Program-made: the position numbers and the translations under genes
In this document: positions 5,286 through 11,984 of the stretch, in pieces
Layout: every line of letters begins with the position of its first letter
Position numbering within the stretch: position 1 is the stretch's first letter
Origin: Streptomyces sp. NRRL F-525
Lineage (GTDB): Bacteria; Actinomycetota; Actinomycetes; Streptomycetales; Streptomycetaceae
Direction of reading: 5' to 3'
Assembly: GCF_000716605.1 (NCBI RefSeq)
Contig: NZ_JNXE01000067.1
Span: forward strand, 1-20,335
DNA: 20,335 nt
Notes under the pieces: model-generated
Databases searched by the model: none
Told to the model about the DNA's origin: nothing
What the model saw: the letters and a program-made list of their open reading frames with translations, nothing else

Positions 5286-7151
5286 GTGTCCCGTCGTACC
5301 GCCGCGTTCTCGCTTCCGCCCTGGCTCGCCCACACGCTCCGTGCCCAGCGCGGGCCGGTTCCCTGGAGCGCGGTCACGCGCGGGGCGCTGGCCGCCGGGC
5401 CGTTGCTGATGGTGGCGGTGCTCGTGGGGCGGACGTCTCTCGGGGTGCTGGCCGCGCTCGGGGCGATGCTCGCCGGGATCAACGACCGGCCCGGCAGCCG
5501 GCGGGCCTCGGTCAAGCGGCTGGGCGGGCCCGCGCTCGCGGGTGCGGCGGGGCTGCTGGTCGGAACGTATGCCGGGGCGCATGTCGGGGCTGTCGTGCTG
5601 ACTCTGCTGCTCACCGGGATCGGGCTGGTCGCCGGTGGGTTCAGTGCCATCGGGCCCGTCGCTTCCGGTGCCGGTACGCAATTGCTCGTCGCCTCCGCCA
5701 TCGGTGCCGGCATGCCCCTGCCCGAACCCGGGTGGGAGCGCGCCCTCGCCTTCCTTGCCGGGGCCGCCTGGCTGGTCCTGCTGCGGCTGGCGCTGCCCAC
5801 GCCCGGGGCCATCGCCGGTGACTACCGGTTCGACGGCGAGCGGGACGCCGTAGCCGCCGTGTACGACGCGATCGCCGCGCTGCTCGACGCCAGCGGTGGG
5901 CCGGAGGCGACGGGGCGGCGCGCCGCGCTGACCGCCGCGCTCGATCACGCGCAGGACGCGCTCGCCGGGCCGCGGCTGCGGCGGTACGCCAGTTCGGCGG
6001 CCGAGCGGCGGCTGCACGGGCAGTACGCCGCCGCGCTGCCGCTCGCCGAGGCCGCGACCGCGATCGCCTGGGCCGGGGAGGCGGTGTCCGCCCGGGCGGG
6101 GGAGGGTCCGCGCCGGCTCGCCGCCGCCGTACGCGACAACGCGCCCACCGGGCCGCTGCCCGCGCCCAACCGTTCCGCGCCCGCGCTGCGCGCCCTCGAC
6201 GACGCCCTGCTGCACGCCGCCGACGCCTTCGACCAGGCGGAGGGGAGCGAATCGAGTCTGCACACGCGTCGGCGTACGCCAACTGATCTGCTCCGCAAGG
6301 CCTTTGGGGCCGGCGGGCGGGAGTACGGGCTGCGGGTGGCTCTGTGCTTCGGGGCCAGCGTCGCCGTCGCCCAGGCGCTGCACCAGGCCCGCTGGTACGG
6401 GCAGCACGAGCACTGGTACTGGCTGCCCGCCACCGCCGTCTTCCTCGTCAAGCCCGACCTCGGGCCGCTCGCCTCGCGGGCGCTGAGCCGGGCGGCGGGG
6501 ACCGTGCTGGGGGCGCTGGTGTTCGCCGGGTTCGCCGCCGTGCTGCCCCGGCCCGAGGGGCTGATCGCGCTCGTGGCGCTCAGCGGTGCGCTCATCCCCG
6601 TCGCCACCCGGCACTTCGCCGCGCAGACCGCCGTCGTCACCGTCCTCGTGCTGTCCCTGGTGATGGTGGGCGGGGAACCGCAGGCCTCCGCCAGCCGGAT
6701 CGGGGAGACGCTGCTGGCCTGCGCGATCGTGCTGATCGTCGGGCATCTGCCGATGCCGGGGGAGCGCGGCGGGGGCGTACGCGCCCGGCTCGGGACCGCA
6801 GGCGCCGCCGCGCACGCCTACCTCGTGCACGTCCTGAGCGAGTCCGACGACCGCGCCGAACGCTGGACCCTCCGCCGCGAGGCCTACCGCACCCTCGCCG
6901 AGGCCCGCGGCGCCATCGCCGTCTCGGCCGCCGAACTCCCCGCCCTCGCCCGGCACACGGAGGGCACGGACGAGGTCGCGGCCGTCCTCGAACGGCTCGT
7001 CGACACGACCACTGCCTGCGCCGTCCATCTCGATGACACGGGGCGCCTCACGTCCCACCACATCCAGCAACTCACCGAACTGCTGGAGGAGTTCGAGCGG
7101 GGACGGGGGCGGGTCGGGCTGCGCGCCATCGAACTGACCATCGCGGTCTAG
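5286..7151 (+). CDS. FUSC-family inner membrane protein (aromatic-acid exporter-like)
   Basis: The 621-aa product has two membrane blocks separated by a soluble middle. The first block (about residues 30-172) contains some six hydrophobic segments, such as GPLLMVAVLVG and AVVLTLLLTGIGLVAGG. A helical Ala/Arg-rich region covers about 180-330. The second block (about 345-490) includes FLVKPDLGPLASRALSRAAG (386-405), which resembles the conserved core of the fusaric acid resistance (FUSC) family. Family members such as AaeB and YccS export, or are proposed to export, hydroxylated aromatic acids and similar toxic compounds. No membrane-fusion partner gene is present, as expected in a Gram-positive. 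The GTG at 5286 has AGGAG 4 bases upstream. The gene is convergent with the endonuclease-family gene (18-base gap). Confidence 0.8.
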   Translation: MSRRTAAFSLPPWLAHTLRAQRGPVPWSAVTRGALAAGPLLMVAVLVGRTSLGVLAALGAMLAGINDRPGSRRASVKRLGGPALAGAAGLLVGTYAGAHVGAVVLTLLLTGIGLVAGGFSAIGPVASGAGTQLLVASAIGAGMPLPEPGWERALAFLAGAAWLVLLRLALPTPGAIAGDYRFDGERDAVAAVYDAIAALLDASGGPEATGRRAALTAALDHAQDALAGPRLRRYASSAAERRLHGQYAAALPLAEAATAIAWAGEAVSARAGEGPRRLAAAVRDNAPTGPLPAPNRSAPALRALDDALLHAADAFDQAEGSESSLHTRRRTPTDLLRKAFGAGGREYGLRVALCFGASVAVAQALHQARWYGQHEHWYWLPATAVFLVKPDLGPLASRALSRAAGTVLGALVFAGFAAVLPRPEGLIALVALSGALIPVATRHFAAQTAVVTVLVLSLVMVGGEPQASASRIGETLLACAIVLIVGHLPMPGERGGGVRARLGTAGAAAHAYLVHVLSESDDRAERWTLRREAYRTLAEARGAIAVSAAELPALARHTEGTDEVAAVLERLVDTTTACAVHLDDTGRLTSHHIQQLTELLEEFERGRGRVGLRAIELTIAV

Positions 7152-7158
7152 GCACTTG

Positions 7159-7171
7159 GACCGGCCCGGTC
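7159..7171. terminator. weak hairpin between convergent genes
   Basis: GACCG-GCC-CGGTC forms a 5-bp stem in the 18-base gap between two convergent genes and overlaps the stop codon of the minus-strand gene. There is no T-run, so a terminator role is only possible. Confidence 0.25.
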
Positions 7172-8120
7172 AGTCCATCCGGATCCACACCGGCGCATGA
7201 TCCGACCCCGGCGCCTCCCGCCGCTCCGCCGGATCCGGTCCCACCGACGGGAGTTGGGGCGCTCCCGCACCCGGCAGTCCCGTCCCCGCCGCCGTCACCC
7301 GGTGGACCAGGTGGTGGCTGGCCAGGATGTGGTCGATCAGCTCGCGGCGCCCGGAGTTGATCCGGGAGTAGCGCTGGTCGGCGGGGATCAGCGGAGCCAC
7401 GTCCCACAGGCGGACCGCGTCGCCCTGGTCGGCGCGGTCGTAGCCCGATGTACCGATCTCCGAACCCGGCGGCCCGAGCAGGATCTGGGTGGTCGCGGCC
7501 TGCACCTCGTCGTTCATGTCGCCGAGCACCGCCACGTCCCGGGTACGGCCCTCACCGGCGAGCAGTTCGTCGGCCAGCGCGCGCAGGGTCGCCGCCTCGG
7601 CGGCCCGGCGGTAGAGGGCGTAGGCGCCGTAGCGGGCCCGTTCGCCCTCGTCGTGCGGGAAGAAACGGTCGCCCGGGTACGTCAGCAGCTTCGACTTCAA
7701 GTGGGCCACCGCCACCGTCAGCGGGCCGGTCGCCGTCGTGACCTCCACCGCCAGGAAACCCCGGCCCGCGTTCGGTTCCTCGGCGCCGGAGTCGTCCGAC
7801 TGCACCGGGCGCAGGTGGGCCGGGAACGTGTTCGTGTCGGCGACGACCCGCGGCTGCGTACGGCTGAGGAAGCCGACCCGGATGCCCCGGACGTCCGGAT
7901 GCGCAGAGGTGGCGGTGTGCCATTCGCCGTCCAGCATCCCGGCCAGGTCGTCGAGTGCGGCCGGGTCGCCGACCTCCTGGACGCCGAGCAGGACCGGGTC
8001 CAGTTCCGTGATCACGGCGGCGAGGGAGGCGAGCTTCGTCTCGTAGGTGGCCTTGTCCTTCGGGCCGGACGGGCCGCCGGGACGGAACAGGTTCTCCAGA
8101 TTCCAGGTGCCGAGGAGCAT
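7170..8120 (-). CDS. endonuclease/exonuclease/phosphatase-family hydrolase
   Basis: The 316-aa product has the motifs of the EEP superfamily (metal-dependent phosphoesterases that include nucleases and lipid/sugar phosphatases). These are TWNLENL (5-11, Asn8), LGVQEVGD (45-52, metal-binding Glu49), VAVAHLKSKL (136-145, His140), VLGDMND (198-204, Asp201 and Asn203), LIDHIL (261-266) and the terminal GSDHAPV (305-311, catalytic Asp307/His308). All catalytic positions are intact. There is no clear signal peptide, so it is probably cytoplasmic, and the substrate is not readable from sequence. The ATG at 8120 has an AAGGGG-type site upstream. Two copies of a 15-bp direct repeat lie directly upstream (8136-8184), a possible operator. 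The promoter region is shared with the divergent amidohydrolase gene. Confidence 0.85.
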   Translation of the reverse strand: MLLGTWNLENLFRPGGPSGPKDKATYETKLASLAAVITELDPVLLGVQEVGDPAALDDLAGMLDGEWHTATSAHPDVRGIRVGFLSRTQPRVVADTNTFPAHLRPVQSDDSGAEEPNAGRGFLAVEVTTATGPLTVAVAHLKSKLLTYPGDRFFPHDEGERARYGAYALYRRAAEAATLRALADELLAGEGRTRDVAVLGDMNDEVQAATTQILLGPPGSEIGTSGYDRADQGDAVRLWDVAPLIPADQRYSRINSGRRELIDHILASHHLVHRVTAAGTGLPGAGAPQLPSVGPDPAERREAPGSDHAPVWIRMD

Positions 8121-8135
8121 GCGGGCCCCTTCCAG

Positions 8136-8184
8136 AAGCCTTGGTCGTGACGTTTTGTTCGTGCGCCGTAAGCCTTGGTCGTGA
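8136..8184. promoter_or_regulatory. 15-bp direct repeat pair, candidate operator
   Basis: AAGCCTTGGTCGTGA occurs twice, at 8136-8150 and 8170-8184, with identical sequence and a 34-bp period (about three helical turns). It sits in the 160-base gap between the divergent starts at 8120 and 8281, and one copy lies just upstream of the minus-strand ribosome binding site. This fits a binding site for a dimeric or tandem regulator, but no known consensus was recognised. Confidence 0.5.
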
Positions 8185-8268
8185 GGCAAGCGTGCTGGTC
8201 CGGGGCGACTCGCGACAGCGCCACGCCGGGATGCGCGGTTCGGCTCACGCGGGGCGAGGACGGCGTCG

Positions 8269-8274
8269 TACGTT
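8269..8274 (+). promoter_or_regulatory. -10 box of a leaderless promoter for the amidohydrolase gene
   Basis: TACGTT (TAnnnT) ends exactly 6 bases before the GTG start at 8281, which would place the transcription start on the start codon. The only GGGAG nearby is one base from the GTG, too close to act as a ribosome binding site. Leaderless expression is therefore the simplest reading. A clear -35 was not identified. Confidence 0.55.
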
Positions 8275-8280
8275 GGGAGT

Positions 8281-9633
8281 GTGAGCCACTCTCTCGCCGA
8301 TCTCCTCATCACCGGCTGCACCGTCCTCGTCCACGACGACCAGGAGCACATCGGCTTCGAGCAGGACGCCGCGATCGTCGTACGGGACGGGCTCGTCGAG
8401 TCGGTGACCAGCGCGGCGGACGTGGTCGGCCTCGCCGCCGTCGAACACATCGACGCACGCGGGCAGGTGGCCCTCCCGGGGCTGGTCAACTGCCACACCC
8501 ACGCGCCGATGGTCGCCCTGCGCGGGCTCGCCGAGGACCTCCCCACGGAGGAGTGGTTCAACGACGTCGTGTGGCCCGTCGAGTCCAACCTCACTGAAAA
8601 GGATGTGGAGTTGGGGGCCCGGCTCGCCTGCGCCGAGATGATCCGCGCCGGGGTCACCTGCTTCGCCGACCACTACTTCTCCATGGACACGGTGGCCGCC
8701 GTGGTCGCCGAGTGCGGGATGCGCGCCCATCTCGGCGAGGCCTACTTCTCCTCCCAGGGTCCCCAAGGCCGGGAGAAATCCCTGGAGTTCGCGCTACGGC
8801 ACCGGGGCACCGCCGACGGCCGCATCACCACCGCCCTCGCCCCGCACGCCCCGTACACGGTGACCGACGCCGACCTCGCCGCCACGGCCCGACTCGCCCT
8901 GGAACACGGCCTCCCCGTCCACATCCACGCCGCCGAGAACCGCGACCAGGCCGACACCAGCCTCGCCCGCCACGGCCTCACCCCCATCGAAGTCCTCGAC
9001 CGCGCGGGCCTGTTGGCCACCGACCTGCTCATCGCCCACGGCACCGGCATCATCGACCGCGACCTCCCCGTCCTGGAACGCGCGAGCGGCCGTACGGCGG
9101 TCGCCACCGCGCCCCGGGGATACCTCAAGTTCGCGTGGCCGGACACCACTCCGATCCGCGCCCTGCGCGCCCTCGGCATCCCGGTCGGACTCGCCACGGA
9201 CGGTGCCGCCTCCAACAACTCCCTCGATGTGTGGGAGTCGATGGCTCTCACGTCGTTGGTGCAGAAGTCCGTCGAGGGTGATCCGCGCTGGCTGACGTCC
9301 CGTCAAGCCCTGCATCACGCCACGCTCCAGAGTGCGCGGGCGGTCGGGCTGGGGGACTCGATCGGGTGTGTCGCGCCGGGGAGGCGGGCCGACATCATCC
9401 TCGTCGATCTCACCGGGCCGCACACCCAGCCCGTGCACGATCTCGCCGCGACCCTTGTGCACAGCGCCCGTTCCGCCGACGTCCGGACCACGATCGTCGA
9501 CGGCCGGGTGCTGATGCGCGACCGCGAGCTGCTCACCCTTGATCTGCCCGCTGTCGTACGGGAGTTGGAGGATCGTCTGCCCGCCCTCGTCGACCGGAGT
9601 CACGGCCGGCGGATCCAGGAATACGACACCTGA
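8281..9633 (+). CDS. amidohydrolase (SAH/MTA deaminase / chlorohydrolase-type)
   Basis: The 450-aa product is a complete metal-dependent amidohydrolase of the subtype that deaminates S-adenosylhomocysteine, methylthioadenosine, guanine or triazines. Visible metal and catalytic residues are His72/His74 in NCHTHAPM, His216 and Glu219 in HIHAAEN, His253 in IAHGT and Asp307 in LATDGAASNN. RGLAEDLPTEEWFNDVVWP (81-99) closely resembles the substrate loop of the SAH/MTA deaminase group. The segment that is usually NPxSNxKL reads APRGYLKFAWPDTTP (277-291), so this is a divergent branch and its substrate is uncertain. The start is GTG at 8281 with no usable ribosome binding site (leaderless, -10 at 8269-8274). 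The P450 gene follows 22 bases after the stop but has its own -10 box. Confidence 0.85.
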   Translation: MSHSLADLLITGCTVLVHDDQEHIGFEQDAAIVVRDGLVESVTSAADVVGLAAVEHIDARGQVALPGLVNCHTHAPMVALRGLAEDLPTEEWFNDVVWPVESNLTEKDVELGARLACAEMIRAGVTCFADHYFSMDTVAAVVAECGMRAHLGEAYFSSQGPQGREKSLEFALRHRGTADGRITTALAPHAPYTVTDADLAATARLALEHGLPVHIHAAENRDQADTSLARHGLTPIEVLDRAGLLATDLLIAHGTGIIDRDLPVLERASGRTAVATAPRGYLKFAWPDTTPIRALRALGIPVGLATDGAASNNSLDVWESMALTSLVQKSVEGDPRWLTSRQALHHATLQSARAVGLGDSIGCVAPGRRADIILVDLTGPHTQPVHDLAATLVHSARSADVRTTIVDGRVLMRDRELLTLDLPAVVRELEDRLPALVDRSHGRRIQEYDT

Positions 9634-9643
9634 GCCGCGCCTC

Positions 9644-9649
9644 TACGCT
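9644..9649 (+). promoter_or_regulatory. -10 box of a leaderless promoter for the P450 gene
   Basis: TACGCT (TAnnnT) lies in the 22-base gap after the amidohydrolase stop and ends 6 bases before the ATG at 9656. This is the same geometry as the amidohydrolase promoter at 8269-8274. No Shine-Dalgarno sequence of good strength lies between it and the ATG. Confidence 0.55.
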
Positions 9650-9655
9650 AGGCGC

Positions 9656-10846
9656 ATGGATCTCGCGGACGGCCTTCTCGACCACCCGTACGACGTGTAC
9701 CGGCGCCTGCGCGACAGCGCCCCCGTGCACCGCATCGCCGGCCCCGACGGCACCCCCGCCTGGCTCGTCACCCGGTACGACGACGTGCGGGCGGCGCTGG
9801 CCGATCCGCGGCTCTCGCTGGACAAGAGGCGTGCCACGGCCGGGACTTACAAGGGGTTCTCGCTGCCGCCCGCGCTCGACGCGAACCTCCTCAACATGGA
9901 TCCGCCGGACCACACCCGCATCCGGCGCCTGGTCGGCCGCGCGTTCACTCCGCGCCGAACGGAGCAGCTCCGTACGCCGATCCGGCGCACCGCCGACCAA
10001 CTCCTCGACGCGCTGGGGGAGTCGGGCGACACCGACCTCATCGCCTCCTACGCCGCGCCGCTCCCGATCACCGTCATCTGCGACCTGCTCGGCGTACCCG
10101 ACCGGCACCGGCGGGACTTCCGGGAGTGGACCGACACCCTCGTCGCGCCCGCCCCCGGGACACCGCCCGAGGCCGGCAAGCACGCGGTCGTCGCGCTGCT
10201 CGGCTTCTTCACCCAACTCCTCGCCGACAAACGGGAGGAGCCCGGCAACGATCTCCTCTCCGACCTGATCGCCGTACGCGACGAAGGGGACCGGCTCAGC
10301 GAGGACGAGCTGATGTCCCTCGCCTTCCTCATCCTCTTCGCCGGGTACGAGAACGCCGTCCAGCTCATCGGCAACGCGGTGCTCGCCCTGCTGCAACACC
10401 CCGAGCAGTTGGCCGCGTTGCGCGCGGACCCCACTCAACTCCCGGCCGCCGTAGAGGAGTTCCTGCGTTTCGAAGGGCCCGCGCTGCTCGCCATCCGGCG
10501 TTTCCCCGTCGAGGACGTCACCATCGGCGGGGTCACCATCCCGGCCGGCGAGACGGTCCTGGTGTCCGCGTCCGCCGCGAACCGTGACCCGGGGCGGTTC
10601 TCCGAGCCCGACCGGCTCGACCTCGCCCGGGACACCTCCGGGCATCTCGCGCTCGGGCACGGCATCCACTACTGCCTGGGCGCGCCGCTCGCCCGTGCCG
10701 AGACGGAGATCGCGCTGGCCGCGCTGCTGGAGCGGTTCCCGCGGCTGGAGTTGGGGGTGGGGGAGAGCGAGGTGCGGTGGCGGCCGTCGCTGCGCGCCCG
10801 GGGACTGCTCGCGCTTCCGGTGACGTACGCGACGAAGTCCCTCTGA
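9656..10846 (+). CDS. cytochrome P450
   Basis: The 396-aa product is a full-length soluble bacterial P450, a haem monooxygenase needing ferredoxin and reductase supplied from elsewhere; none is encoded here. The C-helix region is DPPDHTRIRRLVGRAFTPR (about 82-100), typical of class I actinobacterial enzymes. The K-helix ExxR is Glu268-Arg271 in EFLR. The haem loop is LGHGIHYCLG (332-342) with Cys340 as the thiolate ligand. The I-helix reads LFAGYENAV (227-235), so the usual acid-Thr pair is Glu232-Asn233, lacking the Thr that normally helps proton delivery. The ATG at 9656 is chosen because the protein then begins with the normal P450 N-terminus and a leaderless -10 box is correctly placed. 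Substrate unknown; there is no surrounding biosynthetic cluster. Confidence 0.92.
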   Translation: MDLADGLLDHPYDVYRRLRDSAPVHRIAGPDGTPAWLVTRYDDVRAALADPRLSLDKRRATAGTYKGFSLPPALDANLLNMDPPDHTRIRRLVGRAFTPRRTEQLRTPIRRTADQLLDALGESGDTDLIASYAAPLPITVICDLLGVPDRHRRDFREWTDTLVAPAPGTPPEAGKHAVVALLGFFTQLLADKREEPGNDLLSDLIAVRDEGDRLSEDELMSLAFLILFAGYENAVQLIGNAVLALLQHPEQLAALRADPTQLPAAVEEFLRFEGPALLAIRRFPVEDVTIGGVTIPAGETVLVSASAANRDPGRFSEPDRLDLARDTSGHLALGHGIHYCLGAPLARAETEIALAALLERFPRLELGVGESEVRWRPSLRARGLLALPVTYATKSL

Positions 10847-10937
10847 AGTTTTTTTGGAGCTTTTCCCGGGACAGCGATGAGTTCCCGTCCTCCCTCCGGT
10901 CCACCCCTCAACGGACCGTTGTCACAGGAGGGCCCCC

Positions 10938-11627
10938 ATGTCGCTTCCGGAGATCGTCTCGCGTGCGCAGTGGCGCGCGGCGCGTGAGGAACTGCTGGTC
11001 AAGGAGAAGGCGGCCACGCGCGCGCGGGACGCGCTCAACGCCGAGCGGCGCGGGCTGCCCATGGTGGAGGTCGACAAGGAGTACCTCTTCGAGGGCGGCG
11101 AGGGGAAGGCCACCCTGCTCGACCTCTTCGAGGGGCGCGGCCAACTCGTCGTCTACCACTTCATGTTCGCGCCCGAGTGGGACGCGGGCTGCCGCAGCTG
11201 TTCGGCGTTCCTCGACCAGATCGGGCACCTGGCCCATCTGAAGGCGCGCGGCACCACGTTCGCCGCCGTGTCGAGGGCGCCGTACACGAAGATCCTGCCG
11301 TTCAAGGCGCGGATGGGGTGGACGCTGCCCTGGTACTCGTCCTTCGGCGGGGACTTCAACTGGGACTTCGAGGTCACGTTCGTCGGGGACGGGGAACCCG
11401 TCGAGCGGCCCGCTGTCAGCTGCTTCCTGCGGGACCGCGACCGGGTGTTCCACACCTACTCGGCCTATGAGCGCGGGCTCGACGGGCTCGGCTCGACCAC
11501 CACCTTCCTGGACCTGACCGCACTGGGGCGACAGGAGGAGTGGGAGGAGCCCAAGGGGCGCGCGTCGGCCCTGGGGGCGCCCGCCGGCAGCGCGCGCGTG
11601 CTTTATCACGACGAGTACGAGGACTGA
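10938..11627 (+). CDS. DUF899 thioredoxin-like protein
   Basis: The 229-aa product matches the DUF899 family. It has an N-terminal helical region with VSRAQWRAAREELLVKEKAA (7-26) and the core YHFMFAPEWDAGCRSCS (73-89). Further on comes GTTFAAVSRAPYTKI, then a segment containing PWYSSFGGDFNWDF. The family has a thioredoxin-like fold, and the Cys85-x-x-Cys88 pair sits where a redox pair would be, but a biochemical role is not established. The ATG at 10938 has AGGAGG with good spacing. The 91-base gap after the P450 contains a 6-bp inverted repeat (CGGTCC at 10897-10902, GGACCG at 10913-10918) that could be regulatory. It is probably transcribed alone. Confidence 0.85.
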   Translation: MSLPEIVSRAQWRAAREELLVKEKAATRARDALNAERRGLPMVEVDKEYLFEGGEGKATLLDLFEGRGQLVVYHFMFAPEWDAGCRSCSAFLDQIGHLAHLKARGTTFAAVSRAPYTKILPFKARMGWTLPWYSSFGGDFNWDFEVTFVGDGEPVERPAVSCFLRDRDRVFHTYSAYERGLDGLGSTTTFLDLTALGRQEEWEEPKGRASALGAPAGSARVLYHDEYED

Positions 11628-11630
11628 TAC

Positions 11631-11651
11631 GGAAAGTGCGGGGAAAGTACG
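11631..11651 (+). repeat. 10-bp direct repeat after the DUF899 gene
   Basis: GGAAAGTGCG (11631-11640) and GGAAAGTACG (11642-11651) are near-identical copies with an 11-bp period, directly after the DUF899 stop and before the small-protein gene. The period of one helical turn would suit regulator binding, but no known consensus was recognised. Confidence 0.45.
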
Positions 11652-11729
11652 CGACCGGGTGTCGACTATGTCTCAGTACCGTCACTTCGCGAGCCGTTCA
11701 CCGTACTGTCGGCGTTTAACTCTATGAGG

Positions 11730-11764
11730 CTTCATGACGGTCTCCTCTGTGAGGCGTCAGGAAG
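11730..11764 (+). promoter_or_regulatory. imperfect hairpin upstream of the 60-aa gene
   Basis: CTTCATGACG (11730-11739) and CGTCAGGAAG (11755-11764) pair with one mismatch across a 15-base loop. It lies 34 bases before the start at 11798, either in the 5' leader or across the promoter. It could be an operator dyad or a leader hairpin. Confidence 0.4.
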
Positions 11765-11797
11765 TTCTGCGAGTTCAGCACGACAGGGAGGTAAAGG

Positions 11798-11980
11798 GTG
11801 AACGGGCGAACGGTGCTTGAGAGCTTTCCCGCCGGCGGGCCGCGTGGCTCGTGGCCGGCGGAGGAGTTCGCGCAGGCGCGCCGTCTGGAGGGCCTGCAGG
11901 CTGAGGTCGTCATGGACATCGCGACCGACGCGTTCCTGGTCATCGTGCGCAGCGGCGACGTCGTGGACGTCGCCGCCTGA
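11798..11980 (+). CDS. small conserved-looking protein (60 aa), function unknown
   Basis: Although short, this looks like a real gene. The GTG at 11798 has a near-perfect AGGGAGG ribosome binding site with a 6-base gap, and most codons end in G or C as in neighbouring genes. The frame ends 4 bases before the convergent ABC gene, with a GC hairpin at the junction. The protein has an N-terminal part rich in Gly/Pro (SFPAGGPRGSWPAEEF, about 9-24). Its C-terminal part alternates acidic and hydrophobic residues (EVVMDIATDAFLVIV, about 36-50). There is no signal peptide, no Cys and no leader-peptide motif, so a ribosomal-peptide precursor is not supported. I cannot assign a function. Confidence 0.65.
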   Translation: MNGRTVLESFPAGGPRGSWPAEEFAQARRLEGLQAEVVMDIATDAFLVIVRSGDVVDVAA

Positions 11981-11984
11981 GAGG

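Noticed and set aside
5158..5409. Possible 83-aa gene containing the Tyr-Arg repeat
   Set aside because: The repeat is a DNA-level hexamer; there is no ribosome binding site and the frame overlaps the FUSC start.
5226..7070. Very long open frame on the minus strand opposite the FUSC gene
   Set aside because: It is the mirror of a high-GC gene. Its product is Gly/Arg/Pro/Gln-rich without any domain, whereas the plus strand encodes a clear membrane protein with a ribosome binding site.
10849..10855. Run of seven T after the P450 gene as a terminator
   Set aside because: No stable stem lies directly upstream of the T-run, so it does not meet the intrinsic terminator pattern.
11798..11980. The 60-aa gene as a ribosomally made peptide precursor exported by the adjacent ABC transporter
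   Set aside because: No Cys, no double-Gly or other leader motif, no modification enzyme nearby, and the exporter is convergent rather than in an operon with it.
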